Assembly (NCBI GenBank): GCA_947478405.1
Contig: CANJVX010000023.1
Coordinates: 1 to 49,713, forward strand
Direction: 5' to 3'
Length of the DNA stretch: 49,713 nt
Origin: Beijerinckiaceae bacterium
Lineage (GTDB): Bacteria > Pseudomonadota > Alphaproteobacteria > Rhizobiales > Beijerinckiaceae
A program made the position numbers and the translations under genes. Below are positions 1 to 8,920 of this stretch, piece after piece. The notes below the pieces were generated by a model that was not told where the DNA came from, made no database searches, and saw only the letters and a list, made by a program, of their open reading frames with translations. Positions within the stretch are counted from its first letter, which is position 1; every line of letters starts with the position of its first letter.

Positions 1-381
1 GTCAATCCGTTGTTTCCTACCGAACAGGCACGAAAGCTCATTGCGGCTGCCAGAGCGGGACAGCACACTTATGAAGCCAAAGTGTTTGATGGGTCCGATA
101 GTGGCGAGAAGATTTTCGACACGCTAACCATCATCGGTGCACGCCCAAAGTCACCGCCTGAGGATTCGGCACTGCGCGACACATTGAAGAATGTTGCGCG
201 CTGGCCCGTGGTGGTGAGCTATTTCGATCCCGGCAAGCTGGATGGCACACCAAATTATGTGCTGGGTTTTGATCTTTACGAAAATGGCGTCTCAGGCAAT
301 CTGCGGCTCGACTATGGCGATTTCGTTTTGGCTGGCAAAATGAGCAAATATGAGCCATTGCCTGTGAAGGAATGTAAGTAA
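1..381 (+). CDS. eipB: EipB/DUF1849 family cell-envelope protein, C-terminal part (cut by window edge)
   Basis: The frame is open from base 1 and ends at TAA 379-381, so only about the last 126 residues are visible and the start lies outside the window. The TTG at base 10 is not a credible start. The visible part resembles the C-terminal half of DUF1849/EipB, a periplasmic beta-spiral protein needed for envelope integrity in Brucella and relatives. Matching features are the 'VSYFD' strand, the 'LGFDLYENGVSGNLRLDYGDF' type block and a single Cys two residues from the end (ECK). It converges on dinB with a 43-bp gap. The family call rests on remembered C-terminal motifs. The function is known only from relatives. 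Confidence 0.7.
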   Translation, partial: VNPLFPTEQARKLIAAARAGQHTYEAKVFDGSDSGEKIFDTLTIIGARPKSPPEDSALRDTLKNVARWPVVVSYFDPGKLDGTPNYVLGFDLYENGVSGNLRLDYGDFVLAGKMSKYEPLPVKECK

Positions 382-424
382 GTTTTCCGTTTCTCCCGTA
401 AGCGGGAGGAGGGATGGGCTATTA

Positions 425-1702
425 TCATTCATCCTCAAAAGCAATGCCGCGGACCACGGCGCCGCCGCCGAATTTTTTACGCAGCGAATCTACAGCCGCT
501 TCGCGTGCTTTGTCGCGTGTTGTTTGTGTATCGGCCAGATCGCCGTGATCTGCCTCCGATGCATTGGTGAGGGCGCTCACACCCACACCAATCAGCCGAA
601 AAGCAGTGCCGTCAGCCTCTTTATCGAGACATTCCCGCGCTGCGTTGAAAATGCGTGCAGCAAGTTGGGTGGGCTCATTCAGCGTACGTGCGCGGGTGCG
701 CGATTTGAAATCTTTGGTCTTGAGCTTCAACGTGATCGTCGCGCCTGCCAATTCGGCTTCCTTTAATCGGTCTGAGACTTTCTCGCTCATGCGCCAGAGT
801 TCGCGCGCCAGCGTTTCCACATCTGCGACATCGCCGTTGAAAGTTGTCTCATTGGAGACGCTCTTTGTCTCGCGCTCAGAATTGATCTCACGCGTGTCGA
901 TGCCGCGCGCCAGACGCCATAAGCGTTGGCCTTCCATGCCATAGCGGCGCATCAGATCGGTTTCGTCAGCCCGTTGCAGATCGCCAATGAGGCGATAGCC
1001 ATCGCCCTCCAGCTTTTCGCGCATGACTTTGCCCACGCCCCAAATGAGGCCGACGGGTTTATTCGATAAAAACTCGAAAGCTTCTTTTTCGCCAATCACG
1101 GCAAAGCCGCGTGGCTTGTCGAGATCAGACGCGATCTTTGCCAGAAATTTGCAATAAGACAGGCCAACGGAAACGGTAATTCCAATTTTCTCTTCTGCTT
1201 CACGTGCGAAACGCGCCAACACGCGGTCCGCGCTCATGCCATGCAGGCGCTCAGTGCCGGTGAGATCGAGAAAGGCTTCGTCAATCGAGATCGGCTCGAC
1301 AAGAGGTGTCAGCGCACGCATCATCTCGCGCACCTGTCCACCGACCTCGGCATATTTGCTCATGTCGGGACGCACGACCACTGCATCCGGGCAGGCCTCC
1401 AGCGCTTTGAACATGGGCATGGCCGAATGCACGCCGTAAGTGCGCGCAATATAGCAGCAGGTCGCCACGACACCGCGTGTGCCGCCGCCCACAATCACCG
1501 GCTTGTCGCGCAGGCTCGGATTGTCACGCTTTTCAACGGCTGCATAAAAAGCATCGCAATCAATATGGGCGATGGTGAGTGAGTGGCGCTCGGCATGATG
1601 AATGAGGCGCGGGGAGCCGCAGGCGCTACACCGCATCGGCCGCCCGGCGGGCTCTGCCTCTGTCAGGCAGTCACGGCAGAGTGCGCTCAGATGCTCTGCC
1701 AT
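425..1702 (-). CDS. dinB: DNA polymerase IV (Y-family translesion polymerase) with N-terminal zinc ribbon
   Basis: Error-prone Y-family polymerase that extends or bypasses damaged templates. The 425-aa protein has a Cys4 ribbon at its N-terminus (C9, C12, C25, C28), an extension common in rhizobial DinB. The palm follows, with the first metal-binding acidic motif at about residues 46-52 ('HIDCDAF') and the second at 'SIDEAFLDL', then helix-hairpin-helix and little-finger regions ('NETTF', 'TLKLKTKDF'). ATG at 1700-1702 overlaps the end of the upstream DUF3572 gene by 16 bp, which implies co-transcription and possible translational coupling. Length is typical for the zinc-ribbon subgroup. No SOS (LexA) box was recognised upstream. 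Confidence 0.95.
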   Translation of the reverse strand: MAEHLSALCRDCLTEAEPAGRPMRCSACGSPRLIHHAERHSLTIAHIDCDAFYAAVEKRDNPSLRDKPVIVGGGTRGVVATCCYIARTYGVHSAMPMFKALEACPDAVVVRPDMSKYAEVGGQVREMMRALTPLVEPISIDEAFLDLTGTERLHGMSADRVLARFAREAEEKIGITVSVGLSYCKFLAKIASDLDKPRGFAVIGEKEAFEFLSNKPVGLIWGVGKVMREKLEGDGYRLIGDLQRADETDLMRRYGMEGQRLWRLARGIDTREINSERETKSVSNETTFNGDVADVETLARELWRMSEKVSDRLKEAELAGATITLKLKTKDFKSRTRARTLNEPTQLAARIFNAARECLDKEADGTAFRLIGVGVSALTNASEADHGDLADTQTTRDKAREAAVDSLRKKFGGGAVVRGIAFEDE

Positions 1703-2055
1703 TCACCCTGGCCTGAGAGTGTAACAGCAGCGCCTGAGATGACATCGGGTGCCAAACCGGATTCTGCTGCAAAGGCCAGCAGGCTGTCTTCATCCGCGCA
1801 CAGATGCTCAAGCACGGCGCTCAGAAAGCCCGCCTGCTGGGCGGTCTCGCGAATGGCGCCATGGTCGATGCCGGTGAGGGAGAGAAATTTATCCAGGCGT
1901 TCGGGGTCGGCGGCGAGCCACGAAAGGCCTAAAACCGCCACCTCACCAGCCTTTTCAAGGCTTACTCGGGCGGGTTGAGGCCGCTGACGGGTTGCGATCT
2001 CGCCCTTGTTGCGGGGCTCGGGCTTGGGATGGGGGCGAAAAGGTCGCTCGCTCAT
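1687..2055 (-). CDS. DUF3572 domain-containing protein
   Basis: Small conserved alphaproteobacterial protein of unknown function (122 aa from ATG 2053-2055). The core matches the DUF3572 pattern 'LGWLAxDPExLxxFLxLTGID...FLxxVLxxLxxDExLLxxFA' at about residues 42-105. The basic, Pro/Arg-rich N-terminus (residues 1-35) looks disordered. A TTG six codons upstream would extend the frame to 2073, but the 'MSERPF' start is preferred because it begins with ATG. It is the promoter-proximal partner of dinB, whose start it overlaps by 16 bp. That layout suggests a link to dinB expression, but no function is known. Confidence 0.8.
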   Translation of the reverse strand: MSERPFRPHPKPEPRNKGEIATRQRPQPARVSLEKAGEVAVLGLSWLAADPERLDKFLSLTGIDHGAIRETAQQAGFLSAVLEHLCADEDSLLAFAAESGLAPDVISGAAVTLSGQGEWQSI

Positions 2056-2175
2056 GCTCGTTCTCGGGTCCAAAATCGAAAAAGGCGCTTTTTTTGCGGA
2101 TTCTTAATTCGGCAAGGTTTAAGCGGGTAGACTAACTACCATGCCCAACGAGTCCCTGACACAGGTCAGACACAT

Positions 2176-2547
2176 ATGTCCAAAAAAGTTCTGATCGTCG
2201 AAGACAACGAGCTTAATATGAAGCTTTTCAATGACCTTCTGGAGGCCCATGGCTACCAGACGGTGCAGACGCGCTCGGGCCTTGAGGCGACAGATCTCGC
2301 GCGCGCACATATGCCCGATTTGATCCTGATGGATATTCAATTACCGGAAGTCTCGGGGTTGCAGGTCACGCAATGGATCAAGGAAGATCCGGCACTGAAA
2401 CATATTCCTGTCATCGCCATCACCGCTTTCGCCATGAAGGGCGATGAGGAAAAAATCCGGCAGGGGGGCTGCGAGGCCTATTTGTCGAAACCCATTTCAG
2501 TCGTGAAGTTTCTTGAGACGGTGAAGAATTATATCGGAGACAAATAG
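2176..2547 (+). CDS. divK: Response regulator DivK
   Basis: Single-domain CheY-like receiver of 123 aa with no output domain. Features visible are the acidic pocket 'IVEDNE' (about residues 7-12), the phospho-acceptor Asp in '[13 protein letters not shown]' (D53), the switch Thr in 'IAITAFAM' and the Lys of 'LSKPIS'. In Alphaproteobacteria DivK relays phosphate from the PleC/DivJ kinases and, through DivL-CckA, controls CtrA activity and cell-cycle asymmetry. The gene lies 12 bp upstream of pleD, the classic divK-pleD pair, and diverges from DUF3572-dinB. Identity is strongly supported by sequence and neighbour. Confidence 0.95.
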   Translation: MSKKVLIVEDNELNMKLFNDLLEAHGYQTVQTRSGLEATDLARAHMPDLILMDIQLPEVSGLQVTQWIKEDPALKHIPVIAITAFAMKGDEEKIRQGGCEAYLSKPISVVKFLETVKNYIGDK

Positions 2548-2559
2548 GGGGGGTACCCC

Positions 2560-3915
2560 ATGCCAGCCCGCATTTTGATTGTTGATGATCATTTTCCCAA
2601 TATCAGATTTTTAGAAGCCCGCCTTTCAGCTGAATATTATCAGGTTGTCACAGCCTCCAGCGGTTTGGAGGCGATAGAGAAAGCGCGCGCCCAGCTCTGC
2701 GACATCATTTTGCTGGATGTGATGATGCCCGGGCTTGATGGTTTTGCGACTTGCCGCGCGCTGAAAAGCGATCCGGCGACGGCGCATCTTCCCATTGTGT
2801 TGGTGACGGCACTTGATCAGCCCGCCGACCGTCTGCGCGGCCTTGAGGCAGGTGCCGATGATTTCCTGTCAAAGCCAATTGATGATTTGGCTTTGATTGC
2901 GCGGTTGCGCGCATTGACGCGGATGAAATCCGCTTATGATGATTTGCGCGCGCGTACAAAAAAGCCCCGTTTTGATTGGATTTTTGGGCATGATGCCGTG
3001 TCAGGCAGCGCATCAGTTCTGCTGGTTGGCCCCGCCATGCATCGTGCTCAATCGATGGGGCGGGCGTTAGAACAGCATTTTCATGTCGGGCTTCAGCCCG
3101 ATGCAAAAGAGGCTTTGCATCGGGCCGGGCAGGGCGGGTGTGATCTGCTGATCCTTGACCTGTCGATCGGATCTGATGTGGCCTTGCGGCTGTGCGCACA
3201 ATTGCGGGCACTCGAGCGCACACGCCAATTGCCGGTGCTGCTTGTGGCCGATACCGCGCAGCGCGAGAGCATCTTGCGCGCTTTTGATCTTGGTGTGACG
3301 GATTATTGCGCCTCGCCGGTTGATCCGGCTGAATTGCTCGCGCGATGTCGTACTTTGTGGCGCCGCAAGTGCACCATGGACGCATTGGCGGAAAATCTGC
3401 GGACATCGATAGAATTGGCCCATGTCGATGCGCTGACGGGATTGCACAATCGTCGCATGCTGGACCAAGCGCTGATGGATATGATCCCGGCCGGTCTGGC
3501 GAGCGGTGAGGTCTTTTCGCTGGCCATTCTCGATCTTGATCGTTTCAAGCTCATCAATGATCACTATGGGCATGATGCCGGGGATGATGTCCTGCGTATC
3601 ATCGCCCAGCGCCTGCGCGGGGCGGTACGTGAGGGTGATCTCGTCTGTCGTTTGGGTGGTGAGGAATTTGCCATTCTCATGCCCGGCGCCGACCTGTTGC
3701 AAGCTGGCCAGATTGCCGAGCGCGCGCGCATGGCGGTTTCGGCAGCGCCCGTGGCTTTGGCTGGATCTGGGCTCTTCTGTCCGGTGACGGTCTCGGCAGG
3801 CTTGGCAAGCATTGCGCCCGGCATGGGGCCGAGAGACCTCTACCGCCGAGCAGATGCCGCCCTTTACCGCTCAAAGGGGGAAGGGCGGAACCGGGTCAGC
3901 GGCCACGCCGCATGA
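2560..3915 (+). CDS. pleD: PleD, response regulator diguanylate cyclase
   Basis: Makes c-di-GMP from two GTP when its first receiver is phosphorylated. It controls the motile-to-sessile transition and polar development. Layout of the 451 aa: REC1 (residues 1-125, phospho-acceptor D53 in 'ILLDVMMPGLDG'), a degenerate adaptor REC2 (about 150-270), and a GGDEF domain (about 290-450) with intact catalytic 'GGEEF' at about residue 367. An 'REGD' inhibitory I-site (RxxD) sits five residues before GGEEF, so product feedback is expected. Length matches Caulobacter PleD. A G-rich ribosome-binding stretch lies between the divK stop and the ATG, so translation follows divK closely. Confidence 0.96.
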   Translation: MPARILIVDDHFPNIRFLEARLSAEYYQVVTASSGLEAIEKARAQLCDIILLDVMMPGLDGFATCRALKSDPATAHLPIVLVTALDQPADRLRGLEAGADDFLSKPIDDLALIARLRALTRMKSAYDDLRARTKKPRFDWIFGHDAVSGSASVLLVGPAMHRAQSMGRALEQHFHVGLQPDAKEALHRAGQGGCDLLILDLSIGSDVALRLCAQLRALERTRQLPVLLVADTAQRESILRAFDLGVTDYCASPVDPAELLARCRTLWRRKCTMDALAENLRTSIELAHVDALTGLHNRRMLDQALMDMIPAGLASGEVFSLAILDLDRFKLINDHYGHDAGDDVLRIIAQRLRGAVREGDLVCRLGGEEFAILMPGADLLQAGQIAERARMAVSAAPVALAGSGLFCPVTVSAGLASIAPGMGPRDLYRRADAALYRSKGEGRNRVSGHAA

Positions 3916-4079
3916 GGGTGCGGCGAGATTTTTTTCTTTTTTGTCAGGTACTTAGTGGAAATTCCGAGGAATTCGCGGGGATAATAACCGAAAGGGTTTA
4001 GGTAAACGCGAGGGATAAGTCTGGAGAACGTCCAGTTTGGATTGCAATTCCGCACCGGCCCTGTACCTTTTTGTCTGTG

Positions 4080-4273
4080 CTCAAAAGCACGGCACCTGTT
4101 TTACGGGCGCAGACAGGATTCAGATACCCTACGGAGTGCTCAGGTCCGCCGCATCTCCTGGGTCCGTGGGGTCGGCCGGTCGGTGATGGCAAGGAGTGGC
4201 CTCCTCATAGCCGTCGTCCCGACCGGCCACCAATTTAAAAGCCCCGGCTCGCATCCAGCGACCGGGGCTTTTT
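4080..4273 (+). ncRNA. Candidate structured small RNA (or structured pleD 3' UTR)
   Basis: A 10-bp perfect stem (GGCCGGTCGG at 4174-4183 with CCGACCGGCC at 4219-4228) encloses further pairings: GATGGC with GCCGTC (allowing one G-U) and a GGAG-TGGC-CTCC tip. Together they form a rod of about 55 nt. It lies immediately before a strong intrinsic terminator (4237-4273), and an upstream pair at about 4070-4115 (GTCTGTGC/GCGCAGAC, one G-U) may form another arm. No ORF fits here. The 5' end is a guess because no convincing promoter was found. It does not match the 6S, tmRNA or SRP patterns I know. It could be an independent sRNA or the tail of the divK-pleD transcript. Confidence 0.4.
4237..4273 (+). 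terminator. Intrinsic terminator downstream of pleD / candidate sRNA
   Basis: Stem GCCCCGG (4241-4247) with CCGGGGC (4262-4268), extended inside by TCGC/GCGA and outside by AAAA/TTTT, followed by five T. A canonical strong rho-independent terminator reading rightwards. Confidence 0.85.
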
Positions 4274-4286
4274 CTTGGCTCAGAAA

Positions 4287-4313
4287 CGAAAAAGCCGCCC
4301 GAAGGCGGCTCGT
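4287..4313 (-). terminator. Intrinsic terminator of rpmG
   Basis: Stem AGCCGCC (4293-4299), tetraloop CGAA, GGCGGCT (4304-4310). Read on the minus strand it is followed by a run of T from the complement of 4289-4292. It lies 22 bp past the rpmG stop codon. Confidence 0.8.
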
Positions 4314-4334
4314 TTCTTCAGAAACAGCAGGATG

Positions 4335-4502
4335 TTACTTGATCTTGGTTTCCTTGAACTCGACATGCTTGCGCACGACGGGATCGTACTTCTTGAAGGT
4401 GAACTTTTCGGTCTTCGTACGGGCGTTCTTCGACGTCACGTAGAAAAAGCCGGTGTCGGCAGTCGACAGGAGCTTGATCTTGATATTGGCGGCCTTGGCC
4501 AT
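4335..4502 (-). CDS. rpmG: 50S ribosomal protein L33
   Basis: Component of the large ribosomal subunit near the E site. The 55-aa protein starts '[14 protein letters not shown]' and shows the family core '[18 protein letters not shown]' and '[18 protein letters not shown]'. It lacks the zinc-binding Cys pairs of the C+ form, as usual in Alphaproteobacteria. ATG 4500-4502 is chosen because it gives the standard length, although the frame is open 12 codons further upstream. It is monocistronic and ends at its own terminator. The pleD-rpmG neighbourhood is typical of Hyphomicrobiales. Confidence 0.97.
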   Translation of the reverse strand: MAKAANIKIKLLSTADTGFFYVTSKNARTKTEKFTFKKYDPVVRKHVEFKETKIK

Positions 4503-4601
4503 GAGTCTGATCCTGAAATAGCGGCCGCGGCCGGTCAAAGAGAGCGACCGGCACGCAGGCCGGTCGGATTGGGCCGCACCTTACGGATCGCCGTGGCTAT
4601 G

Positions 4602-5321
4602 TCAAGATTGGGGTTGCGGGTCTTCCGCCACATCCCAATTAAGGACATTTCCCCGCCGGCTAATGCGGTGGCGCATGCCTGAGAATCGCGTCAATCGCCC
4701 CTCTTTAGCCATGGCCTTGATCTTGGCCAGACATTTCTCGCCCTGGTTCCAATCGATTTCGGTGATGGCTGGCCGCAGATCGAAGTCCCACCATTCGGAC
4801 GCCAGAATCCGGTCGCTGACTGCTTTGGGAAAGCGCCGTTTCAATATGCGGGCCGGCGTGCCTCCGACAATCGTATGGGGCTCGACATCGCGTGTCACAA
4901 CTGCGCCTGCGCCAATAATGGCGCCATGGCCGATAGTGACGCCCCCCAAAATCATCGCGCGTGTGCCAATCCAGACATCGTGGCCGATGCGCACGGGTTT
5001 GGTATTGCGCACGCTCGGGTCAATCGTGGCATCGTCTGAAAAAACCTGACGATATGTGATCGGGCTGGTGGTCAGGCGATCGAGGGGATGATCGGGCAGG
5101 CCGATGCGACATTCATTGCCGATGCTGCAATAGCGGCCGATCTTCGCATCAACGATGCGCGAGTCCTGCGCCACATACGTGCAGGCGCCGATCTGTGTGG
5201 CATAGAAAGAGGTCGAGCCCATGGTTCGCACTGGCCGCTCATATTCGATCCATGTCGAAATCGTGGGCGCCTGTTCGCAGGCAAAACCCCGTTCGCGGAA
5301 CCAGCCGATCAATTCGGTCAT
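4602..5321 (-). CDS. Left-handed beta-helix (hexapeptide-repeat) acyltransferase, CatB/Vat-like
   Basis: Predicted cytoplasmic O-acetyltransferase using acetyl-CoA on an unidentified hydroxyl acceptor. The centre (about residues 45-165) is built of isoleucine-patch hexapeptides such as '[19 protein letters not shown]' and '[18 protein letters not shown]'. It ends with the family hallmark '[13 protein letters not shown]', and His of 'LPDHPLDR' lies in the catalytic loop region seen in xenobiotic acetyltransferases. The frame opens with TTG at 5360, but ATG 5319-5321 ('MTELIGWF') is preferred. No good ribosome-binding site distinguishes the two. The substrate could be a sugar, antibiotic or surface polysaccharide unit. 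Context gives no clue. Confidence 0.8.
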   Translation of the reverse strand: MTELIGWFRERGFACEQAPTISTWIEYERPVRTMGSTSFYATQIGACTYVAQDSRIVDAKIGRYCSIGNECRIGLPDHPLDRLTTSPITYRQVFSDDATIDPSVRNTKPVRIGHDVWIGTRAMILGGVTIGHGAIIGAGAVVTRDVEPHTIVGGTPARILKRRFPKAVSDRILASEWWDFDLRPAITEIDWNQGEKCLAKIKAMAKEGRLTRFSGMRHRISRRGNVLNWDVAEDPQPQS

Positions 5322-5349
5322 CGGGAGCCATTGAAAAACAATAAAAAAA

Positions 5350-5376
5350 TCAAAATACAAGCCTAGCTACGCTAGG
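5350..5376 (-). terminator. Possible weak terminator after the topA-rnr-DUF983-NUDIX operon
   Basis: Perfect 6-bp hairpin (CCTAGC 5362-5367, loop TAC, GCTAGG 5371-5376). On the minus strand it is followed after a few bases by T-rich sequence. The stem is short, and it could equally be part of the acyltransferase promoter region. Confidence 0.3.
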
Positions 5377-5419
5377 ACGAAGCCTGAGCGCTGGCAAGTC
5401 GACGATCGGTCAGCTTTGA

Positions 5420-6172
5420 TCAAACGAGCTCGCGCTGCCAGATCCCGCGACGATCGTAATAGACCGGCACCGGCAGGTGATAGCCCATGCCTGCCTCGAG
5501 CCTTTGGGCGAGTTCGAGCAATATCGTGCGGGTGATCTGGGGCATGTCGAGCTTGGCGGCACCCGACAGTGGCAACCAGACAAGATCAACCAGTTCCTTG
5601 TCTGGCCCCACCATGCCGGTCACTTCGCCGGCAATGGCATCGGCACCAATGGCAAAAAAGGCCGTGTCGAACCGCCGCTTGCGGCCAGGCGGTGTCACGG
5701 CGCGGGCTATCAAATGCAAGCGGTCGAGTTCCGGATAGATGCCATGCGCGGCATAGTCGCTCCATGGGCCGTCGGGCGCACTCTTAGGGGCGCCGTAGTC
5801 GGCGGAGCCCAGCAACAGGCCCGTTTCCTCAAAGGTCTCGCGTATAGCCGCCAGCGCCTGCGCACGGGCCCGCGTAGGGGTCGCCTTGCTCGCCCGGGCG
5901 ATGAGGCGGGCCTCCACGCTTTCATGTAGAGCGCCAGCGACATTCATCTTCCGGTCGGTGGGATCAACCCGACCACCGGGGAAGACATAACGGCCGGGCA
6001 TAAAGACGTGGGATTCATGACGCCGCCCCATCAGGATGCGTGGTTCGCTGCCCGATCCGTCGATGATGATCATGGAGGAAGCGGGCACTGGTCGAAGGGG
6101 CGGGTTGCGCGGGTCGCCCTCGGCGGATTTCTTGCCCGCTAATCCTGCGAAAGGTGCATCGCTCTCTGTCAC
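5420..6172 (-). CDS. NUDIX hydrolase with an insertion in the Nudix box
   Basis: Predicted Mg2+-dependent pyrophosphatase cleaving a nucleoside-diphosphate-linked substrate. The 250-aa protein has the Nudix fold entry 'MIIIDGSG...PRILMGRRHESHVFMPG', then 'FPGGRVDPTD'. The catalytic part 'RETFEETGLLLG' (RExxEExG) is about 40 residues further on. The box is therefore split by a long insert, as in the NUDT19-like CoA-diphosphatase group. That makes an acyl-CoA or CoA-type substrate plausible, but this is inference. Its ATG (6170-6172) overlaps the stop of the DUF983 gene in an ATGA arrangement, so it is translationally coupled as the last gene of the topA operon. Confidence 0.88.
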   Translation of the reverse strand: MTESDAPFAGLAGKKSAEGDPRNPPLRPVPASSMIIIDGSGSEPRILMGRRHESHVFMPGRYVFPGGRVDPTDRKMNVAGALHESVEARLIARASKATPTRARAQALAAIRETFEETGLLLGSADYGAPKSAPDGPWSDYAAHGIYPELDRLHLIARAVTPPGRKRRFDTAFFAIGADAIAGEVTGMVGPDKELVDLVWLPLSGAAKLDMPQITRTILLELAQRLEAGMGYHLPVPVYYDRRGIWQRELV

Positions 6173-6597
6173 GCCGGCTTGCCGGATGTGAATGTATTGG
6201 GCTGTGCTGTTTCAAAGCCATGCATGCGCAAAGCCCATTGATAGGCTACCAGCGCGCCTTTGAATCGCGGGAGTAACAGCAGGACAAGTCCAAGCGTCAA
6301 TATGGGCCAGACAACCATGTGAATGCGGATGTCGAGTGCATCATTATGTTCTTCGACGATCAGCATCAGCGCGCCAATTACATGCGCGACAACAAGAATG
6401 GTGAAATAGGGCGGTGCATCATCGGCACGATGATGGTGCAATTCTTCGCCGCAGTGGGGGCAGCAATCGCTGACTTTCAGAAAACGATAAAACATATGCC
6501 CTTCGCCACAGGCCGGACAGCGCAGACGAAAGCCGGTTTTCAGGGCAGCCCACCAATCACGTACGGGCACTTTTGCGGTCTGGGCGGACATGGTCAT
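6169..6597 (-). CDS. DUF983 zinc-ribbon membrane protein
   Basis: Small inner-membrane protein of unknown function. From the N-terminus: a zinc ribbon (CPAC at about residues 29-32 and CPHC about 20 residues later), then two transmembrane segments ('ILVVAHVIGALMLIV' and 'VVWPILTLGLVLLLL') and a short cytoplasmic tail. These are the diagnostic features of DUF983, sometimes placed near cytochrome oxidase genes. The open frame extends to 6738 inside rnr. ATG 6595-6597 is chosen because AGGA lies seven bases upstream and it leaves a 19-bp gap from the rnr stop. The stop overlaps the NUDIX start by 4 bp. Confidence 0.85.
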   Translation of the reverse strand: MTMSAQTAKVPVRDWWAALKTGFRLRCPACGEGHMFYRFLKVSDCCPHCGEELHHHRADDAPPYFTILVVAHVIGALMLIVEEHNDALDIRIHMVVWPILTLGLVLLLLPRFKGALVAYQWALRMHGFETAQPNTFTSGKPA

Positions 6598-6616
6598 GGT
6601 CGGTCCTGGCTTTGGA

Positions 6617-8920
6617 TCAGCGGATCTTCTTACGCGCTTTAGATGAGGCTTTCGGGCTTCTTTTGCGAGGCGACGCGGTGTCGCGCCCTCTCTTGGCCTT
6701 TTTGCCAAAGCCCCCGCCACCCGGACGTGGCTTGCCATCGCTCAGCATTTCAAAGCGCAGCGCACCGGCAAAGGGGGCAGCCTCCACCAGTTTGACCTCG
6801 ACAGCATCCCCTAGACGGAAGGTTTCGCCTGTGCGATTGCCAATCAGCGCGTGCAGGCCTTCCTCATGGCGGAAATAATCGGTGCCCAGCGTCGAGGCGG
6901 GGATAAAGCCGTCAGCGCCCGTCTCTTCGAGTTTGACGAAGAGCCCCACTTTGGTGACGCCGGCAATGCGGCCGCGGAAGGAGGCGCCGATCTGTTCGGA
7001 GAGCCAGCCAGCGATGAGGCGATCTGTTGTCTCGCGCTCAGCCGCCATCGCCCGGCGCTCAGAGGCGGAAATGCGCGCGGCAATTTCAGCCAATTCGCCT
7101 TTTTCCAAATCAGGCAGACCATCGGGGCCGAGTTTGAGTGCGCGGATGAGCGCGCGATGCACGATGAGATCGGCGTAGCGGCGAATAGGCGAGGTGAAAT
7201 GCGCATAGCGTTTCAGATTGAGACCAAAGTGACCGTAATTCTCTGACACATATTCGGCTTGCGCCTGTGTGCGCAGCACAACCTCATTCACGACATGCTC
7301 ATTGTCCGTGCCCTTCACGCGGGCCAGAATGTCGTTGAAATGCGAGGTGCGCAGAACCTGTCCCTTGGCGAGCTTGATGCCAATGGAGGAGAGAAATTCC
7401 CCCAGATTGGTGAGTTTCTCAGCCGAGGGTTCATCATGCGCGCGATAGATCAGCTCTTGGGCTTTTTGTTCGAGCGTCTCCGCGGCGGCGACATTGGCAA
7501 GGATCATGAATTCTTCGATCAAGCGATGCGCATCAAGGCGTGGCGGCACGATAATGCGATCGACTGTGCCGTCGCTTTTCAGAAGAATTTTGCGCTCGGG
7601 CAAATCGAGATCGAGCGGCCTGCGCTTGGCGCGCTCCTGCTTCACACAGGCATAGGCGGCCCAGAGTGGTTTCAGCACTGTATTGAGAAGTGGCGCGGTG
7701 GTTTCATCCGGCGTCCCATCAATGGCGGCTTGGGCTTGCGGATAGGCGAGCTTCGCGGCTGAACGCATCATGATGCGATGGAAAGTGTGTTTCTTCTTGT
7801 GGCCGTCTGCAGCAATAACCATGCGCACGGCCAGCGCCGGTCGATCTTCCAGCGCACGTAAGGAGCATAAATCATTTGAGATGCGCTCGGGCAGCATCGG
7901 CACGACGCGATCTGGAAAATAAACCGAATTGCCGCGCTCAAGAGCTTCCCGATCAAGCGGGCGGGCGGGGCGCACATAGGCCGACACATCGGCAATAGCG
8001 ACGGTGACAATAAAGCCGCCTTCATTTTCCGGTTCATCATCTGCGCGCGCATGCACCGCATCATCGTGATCTTTTGCATCTGCGGGGTCGATGGTGAGAA
8101 GCGGCAGGTTTCGCCAATCTTCGCGATGGTCCATGGTCGCGGCCCGCGCACTTTCGGCTTCCGCTAAAGTTTCGGGCCGGAGTGCATTGGGGATGCCATG
8201 CGCATGTATGGCGATCAGGCTCACTGCCTTTTCACTACGCAGCGAGCCCAGTCGTTCTTTCACGCGTGCGGCGGTAAGACCAAAACGTCCCTCGCGCATG
8301 ATCTCGACCGCGACCAGATCGCCATCTTCCGCCTGCATCTCCGCACCAGGCGGGATGACAAGCTCGCGGTTCATGTTTTTCTTTTCCACCGGCACCAGAC
8401 GGCCACCACCGCCCGGCTGCGCGCGGAAAACACCCAGCACTTGCATTTTGGCGCGCGAGAGAAGTTTGACGACGCGGCCTGTATAGACCTGAAGCGTGTC
8501 AGTGCTCTCGTCCGACAATTCGACGCGCACAAGACCGCGATCACCGACACCCGGAACAGGTTGACCGGGGCGTGCTTTGCGTGGTGCCTGAATCAGAATA
8601 CGTGGCACGGGGCCGTGCTCTTCGTCCCATTCAACAGGTTTGGCGACGAGATCACCATCGCGATCACGCCCTGTTACATCGGCGAGCACGATTGTTGGCA
8701 GCACGCCGGCTTTGTGAAATCGCTTGCCGCGTTTTTCGACAGCGCCTTCAGCTTCGAGATCTTTCAGAAGTGCTTTCAAGCCGATTTTGTCGGAGCCGCG
8801 AATGCCAAATTCATGGGCGACTTCGCGCTTGCCGATTTTAACCGGCTGAGCGCCCGCTGCTGCCCGCTCGCGCGCGATAAATGCAAGTATCTCTGCGCGC
8901 GAGGGGAGAGGAGTTTTCAC
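6617..8920 (-). CDS. rnr: Ribonuclease R
   Basis: Processive 3'-to-5' exoribonuclease of the RNB/RNase II family that degrades structured RNA and participates in rRNA and tmRNA quality control. The 767-aa protein shows an N-terminal helix-turn-helix/cold-shock region, the RNB catalytic block with the Asp cluster 'DPADAKDHDDAVHA' (about residue 275), the 'FTSPIRRYADLIVHR' motif, and a C-terminal S1 domain ('FRGRIAGVTKVGLFVKLEE'). A Lys/Arg-rich tail follows. The start is GTG (8918-8920) and overlaps the topA stop by 4 bp (GTGA), so translation is coupled to topA. Family length is normal. Confidence 0.96.
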   Translation of the reverse strand: MKTPLPSRAEILAFIARERAAAGAQPVKIGKREVAHEFGIRGSDKIGLKALLKDLEAEGAVEKRGKRFHKAGVLPTIVLADVTGRDRDGDLVAKPVEWDEEHGPVPRILIQAPRKARPGQPVPGVGDRGLVRVELSDESTDTLQVYTGRVVKLLSRAKMQVLGVFRAQPGGGGRLVPVEKKNMNRELVIPPGAEMQAEDGDLVAVEIMREGRFGLTAARVKERLGSLRSEKAVSLIAIHAHGIPNALRPETLAEAESARAATMDHREDWRNLPLLTIDPADAKDHDDAVHARADDEPENEGGFIVTVAIADVSAYVRPARPLDREALERGNSVYFPDRVVPMLPERISNDLCSLRALEDRPALAVRMVIAADGHKKKHTFHRIMMRSAAKLAYPQAQAAIDGTPDETTAPLLNTVLKPLWAAYACVKQERAKRRPLDLDLPERKILLKSDGTVDRIIVPPRLDAHRLIEEFMILANVAAAETLEQKAQELIYRAHDEPSAEKLTNLGEFLSSIGIKLAKGQVLRTSHFNDILARVKGTDNEHVVNEVVLRTQAQAEYVSENYGHFGLNLKRYAHFTSPIRRYADLIVHRALIRALKLGPDGLPDLEKGELAEIAARISASERRAMAAERETTDRLIAGWLSEQIGASFRGRIAGVTKVGLFVKLEETGADGFIPASTLGTDYFRHEEGLHALIGNRTGETFRLGDAVEVKLVEAAPFAGALRFEMLSDGKPRPGGGGFGKKAKRGRDTASPRKRSPKASSKARKKIR

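Larger units (their letters stand above)
3916..4334. other. Gene-free interval between pleD and rpmG
   Basis: About 420 bp with no credible ORF. It contains a long perfect inverted repeat, a strong plus-strand terminator about 320 bp after the pleD stop, and the minus-strand terminator of rpmG. The first two elements are listed separately as a candidate structured RNA and its terminator. Confidence 0.8.

Noticed and set aside
393-408. CTCCCG-TAAG-CGGGAG hairpin between eipB and dinB as terminator
   Set aside because: No T-run on either strand after the stem; stem only 6 bp.
2104-2122. Possible CtrA box upstream of divK (TTAA...TTAA)
   Set aside because: The spacing is 11 bp, not the 7 bp of the CtrA consensus.
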